Shown: positions 18,601 through 26,063, counted from the stretch's first letter. The stretch: DNA of 64,000 bases from Polaribacter sp. Z022 (GCF_023555495.1 NZ_JALCZO010000001.1:372001-436000); one strand, 5' to 3'. Numbers and translations are program-made. Notes: generated from the letters alone by a model not told the origin.

Positions 18601-19039
18601 CTCTAAAAAAATGCAGGATCTTGTTGAAAAATACAATGAACGTAAAGAAAGTGACGTATTACGAAGTGAAGTCTTAGAAGATTTTACAGATGAGATTATT
18701 GACCTTTTCTATGAATTAAAAAAAGAAAAAGATTCCTTTCAAGACTTAGGAATTGATTTTGAAGAAAAAGCATTTTACGATATTTTAAAAGCATTAGCTA
18801 CCAAATATGATTTTGAATATCCTGAAGATAAACTAGTTCATTTAGCCAAAGAGGTTAAAACAGTAGTTGATGATAAGGCAAAATATACAGATTGGAGTAA
18901 AAGAGCAGACTTAAAGGCAGAACTAAAAGTAGATTTGATTATTCTTCTTGCTGAAAATGGCTATCCTCCAGTAGATAGAGATGAAGTATATAAAGAAATT
19001 TTTGAGCAAGCTGAGAATTTTAAGAAGTATAGTAAGTAA
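15602..19039 (+). CDS. hsdR: Type I restriction endonuclease HsdR with an inserted GIY-YIG nuclease domain
   Basis: 1,145 residues, about 90 longer than the usual flavobacterial HsdR. The N-terminal PD-(D/E)XK nuclease has D134 (PDGILYING) and E148-F-K150 (VFEFK). The extra segment, about residues 220-312, is a complete GIY-YIG domain: Y230 (TYVL), Y240 (FYKGQTNDL), R250 (RRIEEH) and E286 (KREKELK). Immediately after it the HsdR sequence resumes at VDGIDAMFTLIHGMF. The translocase has Walker A GATGCGKS at 389-396, DEAH at 493-496 and SRVNR near 775. The C-terminal part is helical and binds the methylase core. It restricts unmodified DNA by ATP-driven translocation. It starts inside the AlbA_2 stop (ATGA) and ends just before a bidirectional terminator. 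Confidence 0.95.
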   Translation: MKFTEYQLEKAFIELLQSEEIPHVNGATISRDIQEVLIEEDLKTFLLSKYQKEKLTPTEVERIVRQLKTYSASDLYESNKSIMKLVADGFSFKREDRSQKDIWIYLIDFSEENKNTYKFVNQLEIVGYEKRIPDGILYINGLPLVVFEFKTAIREQTTINDAYVQITTRYKRDIPELFKYNAFCVISDGVNTKAGSFFAPYEFFYAWRRVSDLNKDLPVPRPNIDNYCTYVLECSDGSFYKGQTNDLKRRIEEHKKGNVNWTSKHLPIKLIHWEYFKTREESVKREKELKSGFGRKWLKEKYNKKELLFWTRQTGVDGIDAMFTLIHGMFNQVDLRNIIRNFIYIPDASKKDEKIVCRYPQYYAATKLYENIKAHQKPKGDGKGGTYFGATGCGKSFTMLFLTRLLMKSVYFSSPTIVLITDRTDLDDQLSGQFTNAKGYIGDNNIISVESREHLRKEIQGRQSGGVFLTTIHKFTEDTELLTDRTNVICISDEAHRSQTNLDQKVTLTEKGVTKTFGFAKYLHDSLPNATYVGFTGTPIDATLDVFGEIVDSYTMTESVTDEITVRLVYEGRAAKVLLQSEKLQEIESYYSQCVAEGASEYQVEESKKATTNMNVIIGDPDRIKAVASDFVNHYEKRVSEGATVKGKAMFVASSRTIAYNLYKEIIALRPDWAEIKTHEEGSELTDKEKKEIKPMERIKMIMTRGKDDPKELYNMLGNKDYRKELDRQFKNAKSNFKIAIVVDMWLTGFDVPFLDTIYIDKPIQRHNLIQTISRVNRKFKGKNKGLVVDYIGIKKQMNLALAEFGKKDGQNIEEVEKSIIVVKDHLNLLGKIFHKFDAQGYFKGSPLEQLKTLNNGAEFVQLTQELERRFMDLVKRLKAAYDICAGTDAFTDKERDEIHFYLAIRSIVFKLTKGNAPDSAQMNARVREMIKEAIQSDGVEEIFKMGDADETEVDIFSEDYLAKIQKIKLPNTKIKLLQQLLAKAIGELKKVNKIKGIDFSKKMQDLVEKYNERKESDVLRSEVLEDFTDEIIDLFYELKKEKDSFQDLGIDFEEKAFYDILKALATKYDFEYPEDKLVHLAKEVKTVVDDKAKYTDWSKRADLKAELKVDLIILLAENGYPPVDRDEVYKEIFEQAENFKKYSK

Positions 19040-19065
19040 AAAACACTCAAACCAATGAGTGTTTT
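19040..19065. terminator. Bidirectional terminator between hsdR and the minus-strand genes
   Basis: A 10-bp perfect stem AAAACACTCA (19040-19049) / TGAGTGTTTT (19056-19065) with A and T runs on either side. It lies between two convergent genes and can serve both. Confidence 0.85.
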
Positions 19066-19068
19066 GTG

Positions 19069-19275
19069 TTATTTAATTTCATAAACAATTACAACTGTTT
19101 TCTTTTTAAGGAAATTAACAGAAATAATAGTATGGTTTTCATCAAAAAGTAATCCTAGTTCAAGGTTAATATACTCTTGAAAACTTTTAGGTTCTTCACC
19201 AAAATCCTTCAAATAATAATCATGGTCTTTTTTTGTGATAATTCTAACATGTTTTAGATTTTTCATTTTAACCAA
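19069..19275 (-). CDS. Small hypothetical protein
   Basis: 68 residues if started at 19275; a second Met at residue 4 (19266) is equally possible. No recognisable domain, signal or membrane segment. Its beginning overlaps the end of the 154-residue gene upstream on the same strand by 13 bases, so it is probably the last gene of the minus-strand mobile-element operon. Confidence 0.55.
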   Translation of the reverse strand: MVKMKNLKHVRIITKKDHDYYLKDFGEEPKSFQEYINLELGLLFDENHTIISVNFLKKKTVVIVYEIK

Positions 19276-19694
19276 GTTTCAAAAGATTTAGAAAACCCAC
19301 ACCAGCGATGGTTTTTATCAAAACCACGTTCTGCAAGTATAAATCGTATTATCTTTTCAATGGGAATTTTACTATGCAAAATAAATCGTAAGATTTCTCC
19401 ATCTATAGTTGAAAAATCTCCAAACAATTCCTCTAAATGAGGTAAAGGCTCTTTATCCATTCTAATTAAACGAATATCATCATAATTCATATTCGAATAA
19501 TCTTTAGGCAGAATATCCAGAAAAGACATTTCCATTTCTTTGGCTGTAGCTTCTTCAACAACTGCAAAATTATTATCTGGACCATTTATAATTCCAAAAG
19601 TAATTTTAGCAATTCTATATTTAAAGTTGAGCCAAAGACAATGATGAATCGCTTTCTCTTGTGAAGAGAAAATATCTAAATAGAAATTATCCAT
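19263..19694 (-). CDS. Hypothetical protein of the mobile-element operon
   Basis: About 143 residues from the ATG at 19694 (reading MDNFYLDIF); an upstream start-like codon at 19727 would add 11 residues inside the preceding gene. The chosen ATG overlaps the stop of the upstream gene by 8 bases, a typical coupling arrangement. The sequence is soluble with a WLNFKYRIAKITFGI segment and a C-terminal RWCGFSKSFETWL. No family recognised. Confidence 0.6.
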   Translation of the reverse strand: MDNFYLDIFSSQEKAIHHCLWLNFKYRIAKITFGIINGPDNNFAVVEEATAKEMEMSFLDILPKDYSNMNYDDIRLIRMDKEPLPHLEELFGDFSTIDGEILRFILHSKIPIEKIIRFILAERGFDKNHRWCGFSKSFETWLK

Positions 19695-20184
19695 TTTTAT
19701 TTTCTTCTTTAGGGATAACTCTACCATTCAAAGAAATAATATCCTCTCTAGATGATTTAGAATCTTTTCCTTTTTTGCGAAGTAAGCGCTGTGTATTAAA
19801 TAAAGAGCGACATTTAATGTTGAACTCTGTATAATTAAAAGCATCTTCTTTTTTCTTGAACGTTTTTACATAAGCTTCATACAAATCAGCATTGGTAAGC
19901 TGATTGTCTTTTGCTTTCATAATAATATCCATTACCAAAGAAGCTACAGGATTTAAACCTCTTTCTGATTCCGAAAAATCAAAACCTAGTTCTTCAATAC
20001 GTTTACGTTGTTCATCATCTGCATATTTTAAGAGCACTGTAACATCACGTCTATAATCTTTTAAACGATCTACGACATTTTTCTTGTTTTCTTTAGCAGT
20101 TTCAATTTGCGCTTCTGTTTGTTCCAGAAGACTTTGGTCTGTTTTGATGTTTTCTATTAAAACATCTACAATAGTTGCATTCAT
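19687..20184 (-). CDS. Hypothetical coiled-coil protein
   Basis: 165 residues. The N-terminal 70 residues are charged and heptad-like (LLEQTEAQIETAKENKKNV), predicting a coiled coil. The C-terminal part contains LTNADLYEAYVKTFKKKEDAFNYTEFNIKCR and ends in a basic Ser/Lys stretch. It may be a structural or DNA-associated protein of the element. No known family. It is separated from the next upstream gene by 31 bases. Confidence 0.65.
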   Translation of the reverse strand: MNATIVDVLIENIKTDQSLLEQTEAQIETAKENKKNVVDRLKDYRRDVTVLLKYADDEQRKRIEELGFDFSESERGLNPVASLVMDIIMKAKDNQLTNADLYEAYVKTFKKKEDAFNYTEFNIKCRSLFNTQRLLRKKGKDSKSSREDIISLNGRVIPKEENKNG

Positions 20185-20215
20185 AAGTATTCAATTTTAA
20201 AATTAATATTTAGTT

Positions 20216-20815
20216 TTAAGTAAGTAGCCAAAGGCTATGTACCACAAGGTCTTCTTGGGTAAATTTTCCCTCAGCAATAATGTTTTTGATTTCAGTTTCT
20301 GCTTCTTCCTTGGTGTCAAAAAAGTAAGACGGTTTGGTAGTTACAGCGTAAACATCTTCAGCTAAAACATCACTTGTAAAAATGGCATATACTTTTTTAG
20401 CTCTACCAGTTTTTAAGAGTAAACTTCTATAGTTTGAAGTATCATATTCGTCCCATTTTTCGACTGGTTTTGAAGCTAAATAATGGATTTCGTTTTGTAT
20501 TTTTTTAAAAAAAGCATCCACTTCTTCTTGAGAAGAATCAGAAATAGCTGTCATTTGATGTTCTAGTTCGTGAATAGTCCAATCCAGTACTACAGTATCT
20601 CCATTAATTAGTTCAAGAAGTTTATCTCGTTCCATAAATCCTAAGGCATTTTTACTCCACACATCTTTATACAACCAATAAATAATTTTACGCAGTTCAC
20701 TGTCTGTAAAATTCTTCATCAGTTCTTTAGAAAGTTTTGTATTGCCAGGAGTTTCTATAAACTTGGATAAGTCATTCAGAAAAAAAAGGATTCGTTTATA
20801 CATTTTTAAATTCAT
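20216..20815 (-). CDS. Hypothetical protein of the mobile-element operon
   Basis: 199 residues, soluble, acidic, mixed helix. It contains IIYWLYKDVWSKNALGFM and a C-terminal FFDTKEEAETEIKNII..GKFTQEDLVVHSLW block. No family recognised. The start overlaps the stop of the small paralogue upstream by 4 bases, indicating co-translation. Probably an accessory protein of the element. Confidence 0.65.
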   Translation of the reverse strand: MNLKMYKRILFFLNDLSKFIETPGNTKLSKELMKNFTDSELRKIIYWLYKDVWSKNALGFMERDKLLELINGDTVVLDWTIHELEHQMTAISDSSQEEVDAFFKKIQNEIHYLASKPVEKWDEYDTSNYRSLLLKTGRAKKVYAIFTSDVLAEDVYAVTTKPSYFFDTKEEAETEIKNIIAEGKFTQEDLVVHSLWLLT

Positions 20816-21027
20816 TCTTCTTCGTTTTTAGGTTCACAATGATTTTCTATAGTTGCGAGTAAGTGATTATAATCTTTACTCTTTGCTTCTTCTAAGACAG
20901 CTTCAATTTCTGTAGCAGTCCAACCTTCTTTTTTTGCTTGTCTTTTAAAGACACCCATAATCATAAAGGAATTTCCATTCACACCAACCAAATCGAGGTT
21001 GACGGTTTTTTCAATTACTTTTTTCAT
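20812..21027 (-). CDS. Small hypothetical protein, paralogue 1 of a tandem pair
   Basis: 71 residues. Shares a pattern with the next upstream gene: L.G.....I...F...AK.EGWT..EI..V..EA...D..HL.ATI...C. The spacing is 17 bases from its paralogue, indicating a tandem duplication that has diverged. Predicted as a compact helical domain; function unknown. Confidence 0.65.
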   Translation of the reverse strand: MKKVIEKTVNLDLVGVNGNSFMIMGVFKRQAKKEGWTATEIEAVLEEAKSKDYNHLLATIENHCEPKNEEE

Positions 21028-21044
21028 TTGTTTTTTGATTAAAA

Positions 21045-21248
21045 TTAGTATTTACAGTATTCAATAATCGTTGCTATCAAATGATCTTCATCATCGTGTT
21101 TGGTAGCTTCAGTAATTACATTTTGTATCTCTTCAGGCGTCCAACCTTCTTCTTTGGCTAGATGCTGAAAGAGTTCTAAAATGGCTTGTGTAGTTCCTTT
21201 AAAACCTCGAAAATCGAAGTCAATCATTTTGTTGTGTGTTGTATTCAT
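21045..21248 (-). CDS. Small hypothetical protein, paralogue 2 of a tandem pair
   Basis: 67 residues, with GFKGTTQAILELF, AKEEGWTPEEIQNV and HLIATIIEYC aligning to the adjacent 71-residue protein. It starts 17 bases after the stop of the adenine methylase gene. No domain name is known to me. Confidence 0.65.
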   Translation of the reverse strand: MNTTHNKMIDFDFRGFKGTTQAILELFQHLAKEEGWTPEEIQNVITEATKHDDEDHLIATIIEYCKY

Positions 21249-21265
21249 TGGTCTGTTTTTTGTTT

Positions 21266-22057
21266 TTATAATTCCAAAGGAAAGTTTGCAGTAAGCACCT
21301 CAGTTTTCGTTTTATTTTTTTTAGATTTAGTTTGATTTACAGATACTAATTGTTCAATAGATTGCGTGTGCCAACCATTACGATTGGTAAACTCAGTAAG
21401 AATTTCAGAAGGGTAACTACTCAATATGAATTTTCCTTTGAGTGTTTCTAAAACTTTTAATAAGGCTTTAAAATCCTCCAAAGTGTAATTCCCATAATGT
21501 CCCATATTCGAATTGAAATAAGGAGGATCTATATAATTGAAGGTAGAAATACTATCTCGCAACTTTAAAATTTTTAACGCATCAGAACACTCAATTTGAG
21601 TTCCTTTCAGGCGATCTTTTAAAGCTGGAGTGAACAATTCTTTTTTCTTTTCCCATCCCATGGCTTTAGTGCCTTTGGTATAGCAACCAAAAGAACCAAT
21701 TCGTCCAGAAAAGCCCATATTTGTGAGTACATAAAATGCCCAAGCACGCTGTAAATCGTTAAAGAAAACTGGGTGCTTGTACATATTTAAAGCTACATTG
21801 TAAACCACTCTAGAATAGGCTGTCACTCTAATTTTTGATTGCAATGCTTCAAAATCTTCATGTAACACTTTGTAGAAAACTGTTACAAAAGAATCGATAT
21901 CATTGATAATTTCATTTTGAACTTTTGGTTTTAGGAAGAAAACAGCGCCACCACCAGCAAATACTTCTGTATAAGTGGTATGCTTTGGAATTAAGCTCAC
22001 AATTTTTTTTGCTAAATTCTGTTTTCCACCATAATATGTGATGGGCGTCTTAATCAT
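21266..22057 (-). CDS. D12-class DNA adenine N6-methyltransferase
   Basis: 263 residues, typical of Dam/D12 enzymes. The N-terminal ITYYGGKQNLA and TEVFAGGGAVFF form the SAM-binding motif I, and FNYIDPPYF is the catalytic DPPY motif IV. A helical target-recognition insertion lies between them (about 95-165, with AFYVLTNMGFSGRIGSFG). It methylates adenine in DNA; a solitary methylase on a mobile element usually protects it from host restriction or marks replicated DNA. No cognate nuclease gene is next to it. It lies between the RadC-type gene (15-base gap) and the small paralogues. Confidence 0.9.
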   Translation of the reverse strand: MIKTPITYYGGKQNLAKKIVSLIPKHTTYTEVFAGGGAVFFLKPKVQNEIINDIDSFVTVFYKVLHEDFEALQSKIRVTAYSRVVYNVALNMYKHPVFFNDLQRAWAFYVLTNMGFSGRIGSFGCYTKGTKAMGWEKKKELFTPALKDRLKGTQIECSDALKILKLRDSISTFNYIDPPYFNSNMGHYGNYTLEDFKALLKVLETLKGKFILSSYPSEILTEFTNRNGWHTQSIEQLVSVNQTKSKKNKTKTEVLTANFPLEL

Positions 22058-22072
22058 AAAAAGGGAAGTGAA

Positions 22073-22546
22073 TTACATCCATCCACTATCAGAAAAGGAA
22101 ACAAAGCCCTCTGAAGTAAGAATAAGATGATCGAGTAAAGTAATGTCGAGTAATTTAAAAGCTTCTTTAAGCTTTTGGGTTAAGTTTTTATCAGCAGTTG
22201 AAGGTGTCAATTTTCCTGAAGGATGATTGTGTGCGACAACAATTGCTGATGCATTGGAAAGTAAAGCAAGTTGATAAAGTTCTTTGGAGTTTACTGCAAC
22301 ACCAGTTGTGTTACCAATACCAATTTCACTAATACCTAATACTTGGTTTGCATTTGTGAGCAATAAAACCCAAAAGAATTCCTTATAATCAATACGTTTG
22401 TTATCTAAAAACTCACGAAGAATTCTTTCTGAATCTTCGGAGCATTTTACTACTCGATTCGTATTAAAAATAGGTCGTTCATAATGAATTTGTACTTCAT
22501 TAAAGGTTGAAATCTCAGATAGAGATTTCAATAATTTAGTTTTCAT
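22073..22546 (-). CDS. RadC-type JAB/MPN domain protein
   Basis: 157 residues. The JAB metalloprotease-like motif is present: a Glu in GISEIGIG, then VVAHNHPSGKLTPSTADK (His-x-His, Ser-Gly, Asp), the pattern that binds zinc. It lacks the N-terminal helix-hairpin-helix of full-length RadC, so it is the short mobile-element form. These proteins are common on conjugative elements and prophages; a role in DNA repair or element maintenance is proposed but not proven. Confidence 0.88.
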   Translation of the reverse strand: MKTKLLKSLSEISTFNEVQIHYERPIFNTNRVVKCSEDSERILREFLDNKRIDYKEFFWVLLLTNANQVLGISEIGIGNTTGVAVNSKELYQLALLSNASAIVVAHNHPSGKLTPSTADKNLTQKLKEAFKLLDITLLDHLILTSEGFVSFSDSGWM

Positions 22547-22564
22547 TTATAAAATATTTAAAAG

Positions 22565-23737
22565 TTAGAGAATGGTATCTGCACTAAAAGGAATGGATGG
22601 TTTCCCATCAATCATTAGTTTTAGATAAATAGAATAGTTAGCCAAAGAGATAAAATCTTCAATCTTAAAAATTGGGTAGAATTCTTTAGCCATTAATTTG
22701 GCATCTGTAATTCCTAAACGAAAGGCAACAATAGTACCTACATTACCCAAAACACTTGCACGAACATTAGGGTCTAGTTGATATAGAAATTGATTAGCTA
22801 AAATCAATCCTACTTTGAATTTTCGAACTTGTGCTAATAATTCTGCAATCAATTCTGTTCCAGAAATTGTCTGAAACTCATCAATGTATAAGAAATAAGG
22901 AACTCTGTCTTTTTCCAATATATCAATTCGAGAAAAAGAAGCAGAAGCTAAAGAAGTAAGCAACAAACCTCCAAGAATATTAGAGACATCTGCTCCTACC
23001 TGTCCTTTAGCCAAATTGATAATAAGAATATGTCTTTTATCAATTATAGAACGTAAAGACAATTGTTTTTTGTTTTCAATGAGAATTTTCCGAACAATAG
23101 AATGACTTAGAAAACCTCCTAATTTGTTCATAATAGGTAATATATCGTTGGGTTTATATTTAGGAAACTCTTTAGTCCAAAAGGTTTTTATGTCTTGGTT
23201 TTGAATATGGATTAAACATTCTTCTCGATATGATTTCTGATGTAAAAGTTTTAGGATGTCCGAAAGCTGTGCTTTAGGCTGATCCAATAATGTGAGCAAA
23301 ATCATTCTAAGAATGTGTTCCATTTTCATACCCCAAGCCGATTTCCAATTGCGTTGAAAAATTTCTAAAATATTAGAAGCTACTAAAGATCGTTTAGAAG
23401 AGGATACAGAACGCAAAGGGTTGTATCCAAATTCAAGTTCAGAGTTTGTAACATCAAAATAAATGATGGTACGATTTAGAAAACGGTCTTTTAGCTTTTC
23501 GTTAATCTCGCGAGAGGCGTCTCCATGTACATCAACAAAAGCAAATCCACGATTGGCTTCTGCATCTTGCATCATAAGACTTTTAAGGAGTGACGTTTTA
23601 CCAGCACCAGATTTTCCAAAACAATAAAAATGAAACATTCGGTCTGCTTGTTTGATGCCAAATATTTTTCTGTTGTTTCTAAAATTAGTGCGAGCAAAGT
23701 AACTGACGTCATACAAATTTGAATGATGCCAATACAT
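22565..23737 (-). CDS. VirD4/TraG-like conjugative transfer ATPase
   Basis: 390 residues, cytoplasmic. Walker A GKSGAGKTSL begins near residue 36, and Walker B FLYIDEFQ lies near 290. Regions VDVHGD, NPLRS, LIINLAKGQVGADVSNILGG and ILANQFLYQLDP match the type IV coupling-protein/TraG family. There is no membrane anchor, unlike classical TraG/VirD4, so it may be a soluble HerA/TraG-type motor. It is expected to pump or position DNA during transfer. It is the first gene of the minus-strand operon, divergent from the tyrosine recombinase. Confidence 0.85.
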   Translation of the reverse strand: MYWHHSNLYDVSYFARTNFRNNRKIFGIKQADRMFHFYCFGKSGAGKTSLLKSLMMQDAEANRGFAFVDVHGDASREINEKLKDRFLNRTIIYFDVTNSELEFGYNPLRSVSSSKRSLVASNILEIFQRNWKSAWGMKMEHILRMILLTLLDQPKAQLSDILKLLHQKSYREECLIHIQNQDIKTFWTKEFPKYKPNDILPIMNKLGGFLSHSIVRKILIENKKQLSLRSIIDKRHILIINLAKGQVGADVSNILGGLLLTSLASASFSRIDILEKDRVPYFLYIDEFQTISGTELIAELLAQVRKFKVGLILANQFLYQLDPNVRASVLGNVGTIVAFRLGITDAKLMAKEFYPIFKIEDFISLANYSIYLKLMIDGKPSIPFSADTIL

Positions 23738-24111
23738 AACAGGGAATTGAGTAAGAAGGAATAATTATTTAGTTTTGAAGTCAGTTATAAAAACTGTGGA
23801 AAGAACTATTGCTTTATTTTTTATCTGTGGTACTTTTTAAACTTCTTAATAAGGTCTTTTTTACGTTCAACTTACTACTATTATAACATATTTGTAGAAG
23901 GGAAACCATTAGGTTTTGTAGGAGTGTCGAACTCTTGCATATTTTTATATTATGAAATATACTATTAACAGTAACTTAAATACAAAGAAACCTCGTTGGG
24001 CGAAAGCCTCGTCTTTTTTGTATGCTAGAATATTTAGTATATAAAATAGATTAAAGGAAACAGCGCGTGTTTATTTATCTACCTCTAGCTTTTTAAGTGA
24101 CGTTGGGGTAT
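23738..24111. other. Non-coding region between the transfer ATPase and the recombinase
   Basis: No convincing ORF. It contains an imperfect hairpin at about 23980-24021 (TACAAAGAA pairing with TTTTTTGTA around a GGGCGAAAGCC core) and the divergent promoter area. It could be a regulatory or recombination region; nothing more specific is visible. Confidence 0.5.
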
Positions 24112-24151
24112 ATAAAAGACCCGCTAGATTTCCTTTTAGCGGGTCTTTTAT
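24112..24151 (+). promoter_or_regulatory. Long hairpin overlapping the recombinase start codon
   Basis: A perfect 15-bp inverted repeat, ATAAAAGACCCGCTA (24112-24126) and TAGCGGGTCTTTTAT (24137-24151), with a 10-base loop. The right arm includes the AT of the ATG at 24150. It resembles a terminator but stands before, not after, a gene; it could block the start or end read-through into the recombinase gene. Confidence 0.7.
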
Positions 24152-25061
24152 GATTATGACTATTAAAAATGCTATACAGATTTATTTAGAATGGAAACAG
24201 ACACATACAAGTTCTGCCTACACAACCTATAAGGTTAGGCTAGAACAATTTGAAAACTTTATTTCAAAGAAAGTAAAGTTAAATGAAATTAATGGTGATG
24301 ATATTATCGCCTTTCATCGAAAACTAGAAGGTAATTACAGCTTAAATACCATTGCATATTCGGCAAGAGTTTTAAAAAATTTCTTTTGGTTTTGGCACGG
24401 AAGAGGAAAGACAACATTCAATCCAAAAGAAATTATTCCAATTCGTTACATAAGTGCAGATAAGGATATCGTTACATCAGAAGATTTAAGCGATATGACT
24501 GATTTATTAGAAGTAAACAACCTCCAGGAACTACAAAAGAAACTAATTATTCACTTGCTTTGGGATACAGGAATGCGTTTAAGCGAGTTGTTAGACATCA
24601 AGATTGAAGATATTAATGAACAGGGGATTGATGGCTTAAGAACAGCAAAAGTAAGAACTCGAAAAAGTATGCGATATAATCTTGTTATTTGGGGTTCAGA
24701 TACCAATGATTTAATGAATCGTTATTTAGGAATGCGTTTGTGTATGGACTGCGATTCAAAGAAACTATTGGTGAACCCAAAAACAGGTAAAGTATTTACA
24801 CCAAGAAGTGTACAACGTTGGATTACAGAATTATCTGAAATGGCAATGTTGGATAAAAAAATAACACCTCATAGCTTCAGACACGGAAAAGCAAACTATA
24901 TCTTAGATCAAGGAGGAAGTGTAAGAGATGTCAGTGCATTATTAAGACATGTAAAACCTGAATCTAGTTTCCAATATATGCAATTGTCTAAGAAAAGGTA
25001 TGAAGATGTTGCAAGACGTTATTTAACAACTTTTTCTAACAATAGACTACAAACAGCTTAA
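24150..25061 (+). CDS. Tyrosine recombinase (XerC/D-like integrase)
   Basis: 303 residues. The N-terminal SAM-like core-binding domain (about 1-90) precedes the catalytic domain. The catalytic set is visible: Arg in DTGMRLSELLDI, Lys in the beta region (KVRTRKSMRY), HSFRHGKAN (His-x2-Arg), a late His (RHVKPES) and Tyr in SSFQYMQLSKKRYEDV. It catalyses site-specific DNA strand exchange, probably integration or resolution of the element. The first ATG (24150) lies in the right arm of the hairpin; the second in-frame ATG at 24156 is the alternative. Confidence 0.92.
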   Translation: MIMTIKNAIQIYLEWKQTHTSSAYTTYKVRLEQFENFISKKVKLNEINGDDIIAFHRKLEGNYSLNTIAYSARVLKNFFWFWHGRGKTTFNPKEIIPIRYISADKDIVTSEDLSDMTDLLEVNNLQELQKKLIIHLLWDTGMRLSELLDIKIEDINEQGIDGLRTAKVRTRKSMRYNLVIWGSDTNDLMNRYLGMRLCMDCDSKKLLVNPKTGKVFTPRSVQRWITELSEMAMLDKKITPHSFRHGKANYILDQGGSVRDVSALLRHVKPESSFQYMQLSKKRYEDVARRYLTTFSNNRLQTA

Positions 25062-25090
25062 AACAACTTTAACAGGTTGTTTTTTATTTT
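25062..25090 (+). terminator. Terminator after the recombinase gene
   Basis: A 7-bp stem AAACAAC / GTTGTTT with an 8-base loop and a following T run, directly at the recombinase stop. Confidence 0.65.
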
Positions 25091-25350
25091 GATTAAGTAT
25101 ATAATTACCGTCAGTACCTTCAGCTATAAATAGATTCAAGACTCTCTTAGTGATTTATAAAGTTTATACTTTGTATTTAAGTTACTATTAAGTTTATTAA
25201 AGGTTGTGTTAAATCTCTCTAGGGCATATTGCCCTTTAAAAAATAGATATTTAACGTCGTAAAATACCCTTTATGCGACATCAATTAAGATCAGTCAAAA
25301 ATCTATTGGGCTAGCCCCTAAGGTTGATTGTACGTAAAATTGAATTTTAG
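25091..25350. other. Palindrome-rich non-coding region before the replication gene
   Basis: About 260 bases with no ORF. Several short GC-rich palindromes stand out against AT-rich DNA: AGGGCATATTGCCCT at 25218-25232, a GTCG...CGAC pair around 25255-25280, and GGGGCTAGCCC-type symmetry around 25308-25318. Its place between a recombinase and a RepO-like gene makes it a candidate origin or transfer site; this is inferred. Confidence 0.45.
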
Positions 25351-25351
25351 T

Positions 25352-25564
25352 ATGACTAAATTTTACAATGTTGTTACTCGAAAAACTATTCATAAAGAGA
25401 ATAACGACAAACACATTTATCATAAGGTAGGAGTTGTAAAGGTAACCGAAAATGGAGGTTGGTTTTTACAGTTGTATCATCAACCAGATACAGACTATAT
25501 GATTTTTGCAAATCATAATGAGAATTTACCAGTAATAGATTTTGGAACTCATGAGATTGAATAA
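25352..25564 (+). CDS. Small hypothetical protein preceding the replication gene
   Basis: 70 residues from the ATG at 25352 (MTKFYNVV); a TTG at 25328 is an alternative start but less likely. It contains HKVGVVKVTENGGWFLQLYHQPDTDYMIFA, looks like a small beta-rich soluble protein, and overlaps the next gene by 14 bases. No family recognised. Confidence 0.6.
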   Translation: MTKFYNVVTRKTIHKENNDKHIYHKVGVVKVTENGGWFLQLYHQPDTDYMIFANHNENLPVIDFGTHEIE

Positions 25565-26063
25565 TACAACCCCAGTTCCTAATTTATTTTTTGACAAGCA
25601 TATTGGAAACTTAAGTGGTTCTGCAATGCGAGTATATTTAAAAATAGTTCGAAATCTTTTAGGCTGGCGAGATGAAAATGGAAACGTAAAACAAAAAGAT
25701 TGGATTGCACATTCTCAATTTGAGAAAACAGGACTCTCCAACAGAAGTGTTACCAATGGAATTCAGGAACTACTTGACCAGAACCTTATTCAAGTATCTG
25801 ATTACTTAAATAACGATTTAACAGACCCTTTTAAACGCAAAAAAGCAAAAAGAGTCTACTATTCATTACTACTGGAAAAACAAGAAAAAACTACGTTTTA
25901 CAACGAAAAAACAAAAGAAATACCAACGCAAGAACTACGTTCTACAAAAGAAATTTCTTTACCAAAGTACAACGCAAACCAAAAAATTCCAGATAACATA
26001 AGAATTGAACAAATTAAGCAAGAACAACAACGTAAACAAATGCAAAGAGACAACTGGTTATAG
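25551..26063 (+). CDS. RepO-like replication/helix-turn-helix protein
   Basis: 170 residues from the ATG at 25551 (MRLNN). The opening NTTPVPNLFFDKHIGNLSGSAMRVYLKI and the winged-helix SNRSVTNGIQELLDQNLIQV resemble the N-terminal domain of phage replication protein O. The C-terminus is Gln/Lys rich. It probably binds DNA at the element's origin to recruit helicase; no helicase loader is seen nearby. Its stop codon lies inside a terminator. Confidence 0.75.
   Translation: MRLNNTTPVPNLFFDKHIGNLSGSAMRVYLKIVRNLLGWRDENGNVKQKDWIAHSQFEKTGLSNRSVTNGIQELLDQNLIQVSDYLNNDLTDPFKRKKAKRVYYSLLLEKQEKTTFYNEKTKEIPTQELRSTKEISLPKYNANQKIPDNIRIEQIKQEQQRKQMQRDNWL

Noticed and set aside
23975..24025. Possible tRNA or attachment site at the GGGCGAAAGCC hairpin
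   Set aside because: No cloverleaf, anticodon or CCA end could be formed, and no duplicate of the segment was seen in the window.
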